Below, in pieces: positions 1 to 8,500 of a DNA stretch of 14,764 nucleotides (within the stretch, counting starts at the first letter, position 1; the number at the start of each line of letters is the position of its first letter). Both the position numbers and the translations under genes were made by a program. The stretch covers positions 1-14,764 of the forward strand of contig DATEFT010000466.1 of the NCBI GenBank assembly GCA_035280505.1. The letters run 5' to 3'. The DNA comes from JAKEHZ01 sp035280505. Lineage in GTDB: Bacteria > Acidobacteriota > Blastocatellia > RBC074. A model generated the notes under the pieces. It saw only the letters and a program-made list of their open reading frames with translations. It did no database searches and was not told the DNA's origin.

Positions 1-1
1 C

Positions 2-421
2 ACGATCTTCCTGGTGGTGGTGGTGTTAGGTTGGGCGCCTGCGGCACGATATGCCAGAGCTCTTGCGCGCGACGCGCTTGGAGCCCCCTACACGCGCGCG
101 GCATATGCAATGGGGTTTTCCACGGCTGAGCTTTCACGCCACGTTCTATTGCCCTTGTGTATTCGCCAGGTCATATCCGCAAAGGGAGCAATCCTCGTCG
201 AGATTTTCGTTTTGGACTTCGCGCTCACTCTATTCGGTTTCGGTCCGTCGCCACCTTTCCCCACACTTGGCGGGCTCATCAGTGACGGCCTCAGATTTTT
301 CACCGTCGCTCCCTGGACGATTTTGACCCCGTTGGTCTCTCTTTGTGCCGTTTGCGTGAGTCTACGTATGGTTCTGCAGGGGGTAGGCGTTACCGGAGTG
401 CGGCTCAATACGCAACCGTAG
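2..421 (+). CDS. ABC transporter permease, OppC/DppC family (3' part only)
   Basis: The frame is open from the left edge (base 2) to TAG at 419-421, so the true start lies outside the window. The visible 139 residues are the C-terminal half of a binding-protein-dependent inner-membrane permease. An EAA-type cytoplasmic loop is recognisable (AYAMGFSTAELSRHVLLPL, the equivalent of the family's A-x-x-x-G-A-S...H-x-L-P-N). It is followed by a hydrophobic segment ending in LTLFGFG, a Pro-rich loop with GGLISDGLRFF and APW, and a last membrane helix. This order is typical of OppC/DppC/NikC subunits, which pair with an OppB-type permease and two ATPases to import oligopeptides, dipeptides or nickel. 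Substrate cannot be told from this fragment. The C-terminus lacks the common LDPR ending. The gene converges on the Nudix gene 35 bp away. The family call is solid; the specificity is unknown. Confidence 0.85.
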   Translation, partial: TIFLVVVVLGWAPAARYARALARDALGAPYTRAAYAMGFSTAELSRHVLLPLCIRQVISAKGAILVEIFVLDFALTLFGFGPSPPFPTLGGLISDGLRFFTVAPWTILTPLVSLCAVCVSLRMVLQGVGVTGVRLNTQP

Positions 422-444
422 ACCTGAACCGCCCAGTGAAGGCG

Positions 445-485
445 AGATGTCCCCAATCATTTGAAAGCCCTTTTCCCGGACATCT
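445..485. terminator. Inverted repeat between convergent genes, possible bidirectional terminator
   Basis: AGATGTCC (445-452) is perfectly matched by GGACATCT (478-485), separated by 25 bases. It lies where the permease gene and the Nudix gene converge and overlaps the last codons of the Nudix gene. There is no clear T-tract on either strand and the loop is long, so a rho-independent terminator is only a weak possibility. Confidence 0.25.
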
Positions 486-1356
486 TGTACGCAACAATAT
501 CTTCAATTCTCTGACGTTGAGAGGCGGCCAGTGAAAGTTTGAGGAGTTCATCGATACTTTCCCAACGAATCTCGGTCGATTCATCGTCTATGCACATCTC
601 TCCACCAATGATTCTGCCTTCATAGAGCATCGTAAATTCCTGCCGCACTTCTCCATCTGTATAGGCCACGACCGTCTTAGGATTGGTATATGTCCCGATC
701 ATATCGATTAATTCTACGTCGAACCCGGTCTCTTCCTTAACTTCTCTGATCCCACACCTGATTAGATCCTCTCCGAATTCGAGAGTGCCGCTGGGCACGG
801 CCCAATTGCCGCTATCCTTTCTCTTGATGATCAGAAGCTTATTTTCTTCATTGAACAGCGCGACAGCAACTGCAGGCTTAATAGAATTCGGAGCCGGTGC
901 GTTCGGATCGTTGTGATAATCGATCCTCCTGCTTACGATTTTTGCCTGGAGCCATTCGGTTATTCGCGCATCCGGCTCTATGTTTATTTTGTCATTGCCG
1001 GGCGGCACTTTTATAAATAGAATCGTCGTTCCAGGCTTTGACTTCTGGGCATATTTTGTTCCAGGTGTAACGACATAAAAGTCGCCTTTTCTGAAACTGA
1101 TCTCTTCCCCGGAGTCCAGGTCAAGATACGCCGTATAGCCGGAGAGCATATATTGATATTCGTAAGCCTGACTATGAGTATGCGGGGCTTCCGAGGAATT
1201 CATCTTGTAAGAAGTGATTCCGATCTCTACTTTATCGTCGTCTATGTGAGTGAGGATCTGCGGTCGCTGCAGGCGCCCAACCAAATATTGCCTCGTTGTC
1301 TGTTCCAATGCGCTTTCGATCTTGCCACAGTCTAATTTAATGAAGCCGCCCGCCAT
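457..1356 (-). CDS. Cupin-Nudix hydrolase fusion protein
   Basis: This 299-residue protein joins two recognisable domains. Residues about 50-118 form a small-barrel cupin: motif 1 is complete (H59-x-H61-x4-E66-x6-G73), while in motif 2 (G91...P98-G99) the usual metal-binding His is replaced by Tyr102. Residues about 158-290 are a Nudix hydrolase with a textbook box, G190-x5-E196-x7-R204-E205-V-K-E208-E209-T-G211-F212, so the Mg-binding glutamates are intact. Nudix enzymes cleave nucleoside diphosphates linked to another group (NTPs, NAD(H), ADP-ribose, nucleotide sugars, capped RNA); the substrate here cannot be read from sequence. The ATG is supported by GAGGAG five bases upstream, and this site overlaps the stop region of the STAND NTPase gene, so the two are probably translationally coupled. 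The order cupin then Nudix in one chain is uncommon. The cupin may sense a small ligand or organise a dimer (inference). Cytoplasmic; no signal peptide seen. Confidence 0.88.
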   Translation of the reverse strand: MAGGFIKLDCGKIESALEQTTRQYLVGRLQRPQILTHIDDDKVEIGITSYKMNSSEAPHTHSQAYEYQYMLSGYTAYLDLDSGEEISFRKGDFYVVTPGTKYAQKSKPGTTILFIKVPPGNDKINIEPDARITEWLQAKIVSRRIDYHNDPNAPAPNSIKPAVAVALFNEENKLLIIKRKDSGNWAVPSGTLEFGEDLIRCGIREVKEETGFDVELIDMIGTYTNPKTVVAYTDGEVRQEFTMLYEGRIIGGEMCIDDESTEIRWESIDELLKLSLAASQRQRIEDIVAYKMSGKRAFK

Positions 1357-1366
1357 GTCTTCTCCT

Positions 1367-3847
1367 CTATAAAAACATCAACTTATTGTTCACGATAGCG
1401 TTTTGTTCGAGCATCAGGGTCAGCATCGATTCCTCCTTAGTGTATCCCATTTCCAGCGCTTTCTTAAGGGCAGAGATAGCACGCTTTTTCCACCCTGACA
1501 TTCCATCTCCGAGATCGCATCGTGCTATGCCTATCTGAACTTGCAATTGGCCCCAGGCATGCTCCATATCGTTGTAGAGTTGCTCGGCCTTTAACAAATG
1601 ACTTCTTGCTATGGAATAATCTTCACAGCCAATATAATGCTCGCCGAAGGCAATGTGCGTATGAGCCAACCATGGTTTCATTCCTTGTTGCGTTACCATG
1701 ACTTCGATATCTTTCAGATAGAACAATGTAGTCGCATGCGCTTTTTGTTCTCTGGCAATCTCAGCTTTCGAGCATAGCAAATATATTTCGTATCGGCGGT
1801 ATCCCTGCTCCCTGGCAATGCTTAAAGCCCAATCGCAAATTTTATTGGCTATTTTCAGATGGCCATAGAATCTCAACACGTCAGAGTACTTGCGCAATGA
1901 TCTGCAAAGATAGTCAGTATGATTATATTCCAGCGCATACCTGATTGACTTAACCAGCCATTTTCTGGAGAACCGGTATCCGCCGCTTAATACCCCCAAG
2001 TTCCCTCCGATCATAAAGAGCACTTCATTATATCTGGCGGGAAATTTGCCCTTATCGATTAATTGTTCAATGTTAATCAGCTCCTCAATCAACGGGGGCA
2101 CCGGCCGATAGAACATCTGGCACTGAATCTTCCTGATATACAGATGCAGCAATTCATCAGAGTCTATAATGACCTGTTTGTCGTACCGGGCAAGATAGCC
2201 CTCAATCAAATCGGCCGATTGAGGAAATTGCCCTCTCAGATGGATCATATCCACGTAGATTGTGAATAGTGTTATCCCCAGGGCATCGATTCCAATACGC
2301 TCTGCAATATCGGACAGGGCGGTCTCAAGAAAAGATGCCGCTCCCATGAACTGGAGATACCTAAGAATTGAGAGCTTGTCGATCGAGAGCCAGTCTATAA
2401 ATTGATCCCGCTTCAGATGATGTGATCGATGATACTGGGCCTCACTTAGCAAATGAATGATGCGGTCCTGGCTTACTGTGCCCACCACGGCCTTTTTCAG
2501 CTTCTTGTCGTAATAGTCGGCCATCAACTTGTGGATTCTGCGCCTTTGAGACTTCTCCTGAAAATGGTTAAGGCCATTCCGCATCAAATTGTGTAAATGA
2601 TAAAACCGATCATCAGATGAAATGAAGGAGAAGCGATTGAATTCTTCAAACTGGGTCAAAGGGTAGCCGGTATGCTCGCGTCTTACCAGGTATTTAAAAA
2701 CGTCATAGTTGTAGAGCCTGGGTATTGCCAGCAACTTTAATGTCTCTATTTCAACGGGAGCCAGATACCGGAGGAATCTATCGAAGATCTCCCTTCTGTC
2801 CGAGCCAAAGTGTTCGGGCGTGATTTGAACTCCCTGATTTAAAAGCTCGAAGTAGGTGTCTACCGAGAGATCAAGGTGATATGGATGGCCGGCGCTGGCA
2901 AGGATCATCTTGCTTCTAACGGCGGCATCCCGAACGCCACAGGCAATCAGAAAATCATCGGCATCCGCCTGGTCAAAATTATCCAGCAGACACTGATTGA
3001 GATATCGTCCCCATTCCGCATTCTGCTCTTCCCATCGGACCCGCTCTCTTCCAAATATGACGAATAATATTCCTGGTATCTGGGCAATGAGCTCTCTCAC
3101 CCATGAATCTTTGGTAAATCGGCTCGCCTCACTCTTATTATCAGCCCATAGGGCTTCATAGGTGTCAAGAAATATGACCGCGATGGACGCCTCTTTCTTA
3201 TCGAAGATCCTCTTGATATCAAAGGCCAGAAAAGCCGGAAGCTGCTCCTCTATCTCAAAAGCGGATAGTGATTCCAACTGCTGAAGATCCTCTTTGACAT
3301 CGTCGTTCAGTTCGTATTTTGAATATAGGTCATATGCCTTGCTTACAATTCCTGTCACGGCTCCTACTATTCCCAGACCATCGAGCGCGCCGAGAATCTC
3401 GCCTAAAATCGACGCTTCTTCCTCATATGGAAGCTTTTTCTTATTAAAGACGTAGTCGGGATTTTTCTTTTTGAAATAGATCGAATAGGCAAGTTCAAAA
3501 TGAATAAAGCGCTGCTTTTTATGACAAACAGCATTCCTTTTAAGTTCGAGCAGGGCTCTCGATGGATTTCTGTGTAGTGGGTCAACGAAATCAACGAATG
3601 AATATAGAGCTGATGGGGCAAGTTTGACCAAGTCCATTTGCAATTGTTTCTGCAAACTGCTTTTGCCGACACCGCCCACACCGTAATAGACGAGCACTTT
3701 ATACTCTCTATCTTTGCGCGCCGTTCGTTCGAGTTCTTCGACTGCCCGCTGAAATATCTCTCTCGGAATCTCACGATCCGTAAATTCCTTGCTTGCAAAA
3801 AGGCGCCTCTTATTCTTACCAATACTATAGCGTGGTCCAATCGCCAT
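1367..3847 (-). CDS. STAND-type P-loop NTPase with C-terminal helical (TPR-like) repeats
   Basis: 826 residues. The NTPase core shows a Walker A (GVGGVGKSS, 56-64), Walker B (VIFLDTYEALW, 224-234, Asp228), an arginine-containing FGRERVRW strand (265-272) at the sensor/RNBS-B position, a GHPYHL motif (320-325) equivalent to the NB-ARC GLPL, and an HLHNLMR sequence (417-423) at the place of the MHD motif. These mark the STAND class of signalling NTPases (NB-ARC/NACHT relatives), which act as nucleotide switches that oligomerise on sensing a trigger. Between Walker A and B there is a long insert with a Gly-rich hydrophobic stretch (about 148-170). Residues about 460-810 are helical repeats of TPR type, the likely sensor. 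Unlike many antiviral STANDs there is no effector domain before the P-loop, which suggests the effector acts in trans. The cupin-Nudix gene follows after only 10 bp. The ATG at 3847 has a GAGG eight bases upstream. It could instead be a transcriptional or other signalling STAND; the trigger is unknown. Confidence 0.85.
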   Translation of the reverse strand: MAIGPRYSIGKNKRRLFASKEFTDREIPREIFQRAVEELERTARKDREYKVLVYYGVGGVGKSSLQKQLQMDLVKLAPSALYSFVDFVDPLHRNPSRALLELKRNAVCHKKQRFIHFELAYSIYFKKKNPDYVFNKKKLPYEEEASILGEILGALDGLGIVGAVTGIVSKAYDLYSKYELNDDVKEDLQQLESLSAFEIEEQLPAFLAFDIKRIFDKKEASIAVIFLDTYEALWADNKSEASRFTKDSWVRELIAQIPGILFVIFGRERVRWEEQNAEWGRYLNQCLLDNFDQADADDFLIACGVRDAAVRSKMILASAGHPYHLDLSVDTYFELLNQGVQITPEHFGSDRREIFDRFLRYLAPVEIETLKLLAIPRLYNYDVFKYLVRREHTGYPLTQFEEFNRFSFISSDDRFYHLHNLMRNGLNHFQEKSQRRRIHKLMADYYDKKLKKAVVGTVSQDRIIHLLSEAQYHRSHHLKRDQFIDWLSIDKLSILRYLQFMGAASFLETALSDIAERIGIDALGITLFTIYVDMIHLRGQFPQSADLIEGYLARYDKQVIIDSDELLHLYIRKIQCQMFYRPVPPLIEELINIEQLIDKGKFPARYNEVLFMIGGNLGVLSGGYRFSRKWLVKSIRYALEYNHTDYLCRSLRKYSDVLRFYGHLKIANKICDWALSIAREQGYRRYEIYLLCSKAEIAREQKAHATTLFYLKDIEVMVTQQGMKPWLAHTHIAFGEHYIGCEDYSIARSHLLKAEQLYNDMEHAWGQLQVQIGIARCDLGDGMSGWKKRAISALKKALEMGYTKEESMLTLMLEQNAIVNNKLMFL

Positions 3848-3855
3848 TCTTATCG

Positions 3856-3859
3856 CCTC
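3856..3859 (-). promoter_or_regulatory. Ribosome binding site of the STAND NTPase gene
   Basis: The minus strand reads GAGG eight bases before the ATG at 3847, supporting this start codon over internal ones. Confidence 0.55.
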
Positions 3860-4129
3860 AATGTTTTATGTTGTAGCATCCAACACCGGGTTGACTGGTA
3901 AATTACGATATAGACTAATTTGCAGATATTGTTTCTAAAGACTACGTTCGGCTGTTTTTCCCCGATCAGTTTGATATCGCCATTCTGACCATAACCAGCA
4001 CGCAAATATATTTACCGCTTGCTTCTCCCATTGGCTGTTTTCAAGCGCGCAAATAAGCTGTCTGTTTCAAAATTGCATTGAATGTATAGGGCATGAAGCG
4101 AATATGACCGCCTCGGCTCCACTGACTTC

Positions 4130-4138
4130 ATTATAGCA
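4130..4138 (-). promoter_or_regulatory. Putative extended -10 promoter driving the STAND-Nudix operon
   Basis: Read on the minus strand, the sequence is TGC followed by a perfect TATAAT, which is an extended -10 element (TGnTATAAT). No good -35 hexamer lies 16-18 bases upstream, which extended -10 promoters tolerate. Transcription would begin near 4123 and run into the STAND NTPase gene after a leader of about 275 bases. This is a pattern match only. Confidence 0.4.
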
Positions 4139-4340
4139 AAACAATCAAGAAGATTCCTGTGATTTAACACTTCCGAGAATTAAGCCGGTCAAACTGTTGA
4201 GACAGGAATATCTACAAGTCATTGAAAGCGAGTCATGGTCAACCCTATCACTCCGGTTTAAGAAGCAATATTTGTCGGCGAGAAACGATCCTCGAGCACT
4301 TCGATACTTTTCAGTATTCCAGGGCCAGGCTTCAGAGAAG

Positions 4341-4353
4341 TAATCAGTGATTA
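4341..4353. repeat. 13-base perfect palindrome
   Basis: TAATCAGTGATTA is symmetric about its central G and lies 18 bases past the stop of the second immunity candidate. It could be an operator half-site pair or a chance AT-rich palindrome; there is no T-tract to support a terminator. Confidence 0.25.
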
Positions 4354-4370
4354 ATCTTCACATGTTGTCT

Positions 4371-4883
4371 TTAAACCGCGGGTGGTTCACTTGAGAGTGC
4401 TGACCATGCGGCCTCAGAGAAATCCTCGTCCTTCCACCAATCAACAAAAGCTCTGAGGCTGGAAGCAATCCACCATCCGGAGTCTTCATCGAATTCATCA
4501 TCTGGGTCAGTAGCGTTGTAGGTTACCTTGGCGACCAACTCAGCTAATGCAACAACTCCCTCATGGAGATTAACGACCTCCTGCTCATCTCCCGGCTTTC
4601 GCCGTCGTTGACGATCTAACTTCAGCGTCAGATCGCGAAGCGAGTCAAACGCATCATGTGCTTTCCCCCATTCTTTTGGCTGATCAACAATGCTGAGTAG
4701 ACGATCGAGTTGCTTTTCCTGCGTGCAGCTTCGCCCTAGGACTAACCGCAATATCCTAGCTGCCCATGCGGGCTGAGCCTCTTTAGGCAGCCCCTCAAAG
4801 ATGATCCTCCCAGCTTCGAGTGGCTCTCCAGCATTCCACAACGCTGCGGCTCTCTTAATCTCAGTTTCTCGATCTTGTTTCAT
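4371..4883 (-). CDS. Candidate immunity protein, second copy
   Basis: 170 residues, soluble, acidic at the C-terminal half, with no signal peptide or membrane helix. I do not recognise a named family. It is a clear paralogue of the gene just upstream: about 117 of 167 aligned positions are identical by hand count. The blocks EAGRIIFEGLPKE, WAARILRLVL, LAELVAKVTYNAT and PDDEFDEDSGW are shared; the middle (about residues 88-110) varies and carries a three-residue insertion. Position directly downstream of an Rhs toxin, small size and tandem duplication with divergence all fit polymorphic-toxin immunity proteins, which bind and block the cognate toxin in the cytoplasm. The 147-bp gap to the first copy could hold its own promoter, though I found no strong one. 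The ATG at 4883 lacks a good Shine-Dalgarno but aligns exactly with the start of the paralogue. Function is inferred from context. Confidence 0.75.
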   Translation of the reverse strand: MKQDRETEIKRAAALWNAGEPLEAGRIIFEGLPKEAQPAWAARILRLVLGRSCTQEKQLDRLLSIVDQPKEWGKAHDAFDSLRDLTLKLDRQRRRKPGDEQEVVNLHEGVVALAELVAKVTYNATDPDDEFDEDSGWWIASSLRAFVDWWKDEDFSEAAWSALSSEPPAV

Positions 4884-5030
4884 AGATTACCGTGGTCTCA
4901 GCCAATCTCTGTCATAGACCAAACAAAATTATTGGAGATCGATAGTGTAGAACTCCGATGTCGTTCTGACGCAAAAGTGGATGTCACGTTTTGTCGCCAA
5001 ATATCGGCTCCCAAACGTCAGATTGTTCGT

Positions 5031-5534
5031 TCAAGCAGCTGGCGATTCATTTGAGAGCTCTGTCCAGGCGGCCCGAGGGAAATCATCATCATTCCACCTA
5101 TCAACAAACCCTCGAAGGATGGTTGCGATTCCCCATCCTGAATCTTCGTCGAATTCATCATCAGGGCTAGTGGCGTTATAAGTCACTTTGGCAACTAATT
5201 CGGCCAGCACCAGCACTGCGCCGAGAATTTCTTGTTTATCCGTTGATCCATGTCGGCGCTGGTCATCCAACTTCAGTGTCTGGCCGCGAATCGACGAAAA
5301 GGCCTGATGAGCCTTACGCCATTTTGTCGGTTGATCGGCAATTTCGAGCAGGCGATCAATCTGTTTTAGTTTTACGCCGCTTCGCTCAAGGACCAATCGC
5401 AATATTCTAGCTGCCCATATGGGCTGAACTTCTTTGGGCAGTCCCTCGAAGATTATGCGTCCGGCTTCAAACGGTTGCTCAGCGTTCCACAACTCTGCGG
5501 CTCTTTTAATCTCGGTCTCTCGATCTTGTTCCAT
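5031..5534 (-). CDS. Candidate immunity protein to the Rhs C-terminal toxin, first copy
   Basis: 167 residues, starting 49 bp after the stop of the Rhs gene on the same strand, the standard place for the cognate immunity gene. It is soluble, mostly helical in appearance, and has an acidic stretch (DDEFDEDSGW, about residue 125-136) that could face a basic toxin surface. It starts with MEQDRETEIKRAA, matching the MKQDRETEIKRAA of the downstream copy, which supports this ATG although the ribosome site is weak. Compared with the other copy it lacks three residues near position 103, and one Trp in the conserved DSGWW block is Gly here. I know no named family for it; the immunity role follows from position and duplication only. 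Confidence 0.78.
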   Translation of the reverse strand: MEQDRETEIKRAAELWNAEQPFEAGRIIFEGLPKEVQPIWAARILRLVLERSGVKLKQIDRLLEIADQPTKWRKAHQAFSSIRGQTLKLDDQRRHGSTDKQEILGAVLVLAELVAKVTYNATSPDDEFDEDSGWGIATILRGFVDRWNDDDFPRAAWTELSNESPAA

Positions 5535-5583
5535 AATCTATCTTTGTCACAATATATCTTTACAACACAATCAATCAGAGGCA

Positions 5584-8500
5584 TTAATCTGGGGAAACCT
5601 TTATATATGGTGGATATGTGGAACGATCACTCGTGCTCCATTTCACACCGGCCGTCCCCGCTCCATTACTGACCTTCTTCAATTCCTCGATTATATCATT
5701 GGCCTGGGGGTGCTTTGTGTCAACGCGGAAGTCGATATCACTCCGTGTCTCGCCCTTCCTATTCAGATCTTTTCCAACGGGTTTTTCCGGAAAATGTATC
5801 TCCCGCCCCTCACCTTTTGCCCGACTTCCGACAATATCAATTGTCGTATTGTACTTATTCGCTATTGCCTGGACTTCGGCAAGCTCGGCTGGAGTGATTG
5901 TTCTATAGTTAAATAAGTCGGGATTCGCTGGGGCTTTTGCGAAGCGCCCTTTCGAGTCTTTCCAGCGAACTCGCTTACAGTTCCAGGTAGCCGCGAGTCC
6001 GAATGGATCGATCCAATTAACAGGGTTCTGTGTGTATGTATAGTGATTCAACCCTCCCAATGAACCGATTGGGTCTCTACTTATATATCTTCCAGTCTCG
6101 GCATCATAGTACCGATGAAAATTGTAAAAGAGCCCGGTTTCGACATCTTCATACTGGCCTTGAAATCGAATCTGATTCTCAGACTTGTCCTTATATAGCG
6201 AAATTTGGCGGCCATAAACATCATAACTAGCTGACCAAACAATATTCCCCCTTTCATCCGTCAACTCGCGCGGGGTTCCAAGATGATCGTTGTGATAAGC
6301 GTCGAAACGATCTCCATCAAACCGGCACAATGGTTCATGACTTTCTGGGTCAAAGGCATACTCATTTGACCTTTTGCCCTGCTGTTCCATCAACAAGACA
6401 TCACCGTCCCACAGAAAACCCGTTTCTCCGTCCTTCGTGTTTTTCGCGATTCGCCGTCCGAACGCGTCATAGCTAAACTCGATCAGCCCCCACTCCCCCG
6501 ACTCAATCGCAATCAGCCGATTATCAGGATCATAACTGTAATGAATCGATGAGCCAGCGCGACGATTTTCAATCAGATTGCCGACCTCGTCGTAAATCAT
6601 CACTGTATCGGCTGTTTGGACCAGTCGATTCTGTATATCGTAACGGAAATATCGATCTCCCCTCTGAAGCAAATTTCCGGTCGAATCATAGACTAATTGC
6701 TCGCCCCTCTTCTCTGGCTGCACCACCTCGCTCAACCTCTCCACCGGGTCGTAGTCGAAGTGAATGACCCCTTTGTTGCTGTCGTTCAGTTCGACCAGAT
6801 TGTCTTCGACGTCATATTTGTAGCCGCGAATGAAAAGGGTATGGCTCGACTTATATAACGATTGCTCACTGAGTCTCCCGCAGCGGTCATAATAGAAACT
6901 CTCTTCCAATTCTCCAGGGAAACGCTGTTTGGTGAGTCGCCCTGATCGATCATATTCGAACGCTATCGACCCACATGGCGTCTGCAGTCGGTCTAACTGA
7001 CTATCGGCAGTGTAGGAGAATTCCACCGTCTGACCTGATGGAGACCTCCGTTTGATGCGATGTCCAAGCGCGTCGTACTCGTGCTCAATAACCTTTCCAT
7101 TTTGAGCTTCCCAGGTGACTCGACCAAGAGGATCGCGTCTGAAGATCAATTCGCTATCAGGCGCCACAGCCCTGACCAACCGGCCGATCGAATCGTAAGC
7201 GAATGTAATCGTGGTCCCGTCCGGTCGGTGCCTTTCGATCAACCGTCCTTGCCTGTCGCGAATGAATCGAGTCAAACGGCCTGCCGGATCAGTCCGCGCA
7301 ATCAACTGGCTGGCAGGATCATAATCGTAATCCCAGATCAGGCCGTCAAATCCGATTTCGCGTTGGACTCTATCCAACTCGTCATAAAGGAACTGATTGA
7401 CATCTCCGCGTTCGTTATGAATCTCGATCAGATTGGCTTCGGTGTCATAGGCAAAGCGCTGCGTGTAGCCCAGAGCATCGATTCGCTCCCCGAGCTTGTT
7501 GTAATCGACATAGCGAAACCGCGTCTCAGCGCCGTTTGCGTCGAGAAAATGGGTGAGATTACCTTCGGGATCATACCGGTAGTGATGTCTCGTGCCGTCT
7601 GGTCGCTCGCTTTGCATTAGGCGATCTTGCGCATCATAGGCATAACGCGTGATATAGCCTGACGGATTTCTGATTGTGGCCAAACGATTGCGTTCGTCAA
7701 AACCGTATCTGGTGGTGGACCCAAGCGGCGTGCTGAATTCGAGTATTCGACCCCGCTCATTCCATTTGAATCTCATCACCCCACCGAGGGGGTCGACGGC
7801 TTCCTCCATGTCGCCGAACTGGTTATACCTATACTCGCGGCGATTCCCCAGAGCATCGACAGTTGCGGTGATATTCCCACGCTCATCGTATTCGCGCTTG
7901 AATTCCGCTCCGGTCTCGTCAATCAGCTTCTCCGGCCACGATTCCCTGGTGTAATCAATCCGGCGGGTCGTTCCATCGGAATTTGTAATCGCCGTGCAGT
8001 CACCAGTCAGGTTGTAGCTGTATTTTACGCTGCGCCCGATCTCGTCAGTCTCGGAAAGCAGGTCGCCGTTTGCGTCATAACCATACTGCCTGACACCGCC
8101 TAGAGCGTCGACGATGCTGATTGGCAGATCCAGTTCGTTGAAGTAGTAGGTCGTTCTCCTTCCAAGTGAGTCTTCAACCTCCGTCATCCGGGCTTCCGGA
8201 TCATAGTCAAGCCACCGTTCATAGATGCCGTCATCTCCCCAGGTATGAATACATCGTGCCGCCTGCCCCTCACCACGATAGGCAAAATGGAAACTCAATC
8301 CGTTACGGTTGGTCTCCCGAATCAGGAGATGATCGTCATAGGCATAACGCCAGGGGACCAACCCGCGATCGGTGGCGTTGACTAGGCGGCCGGCGGCATC
8401 GTAGGTGAAACTCACCAGCCTGGCGGTTCGGGTGGAATCTTCGTTCAGTGCCAGGTGTACTCCTGCCAGCCGCTCTGCACCGTCAGCCAAAGTAATGTAT

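Larger units (their letters stand above)
3848..4370. other. 523-bp gene-free region upstream of the STAND operon
   Basis: No convincing gene was found on either strand. The stretch is AT-rich, with frequent stops in all frames I checked. It holds the putative extended -10 promoter at 4130-4138, a small ATACT-GAAA-AGTAT hairpin on the minus strand (about 4304-4317) without a T-tract, and a 13-base palindrome TAATCAGTGATTA (4341-4353) just past the second immunity candidate's stop. If the promoter is real, about 275 bases would be a long untranslated leader for the STAND mRNA. Confidence 0.5.

Noticed and set aside
3403..3840. 145-codon minus-strand frame inside the STAND gene
   Set aside because: It overlaps the Walker A-bearing frame in another phase and its translation is not protein-like.
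4303..4318. Hairpin with a GAAA loop after the second immunity candidate
   Set aside because: Stem is only five base pairs, AT-rich, and no T-tract follows on either strand, so a terminator call is not supported.
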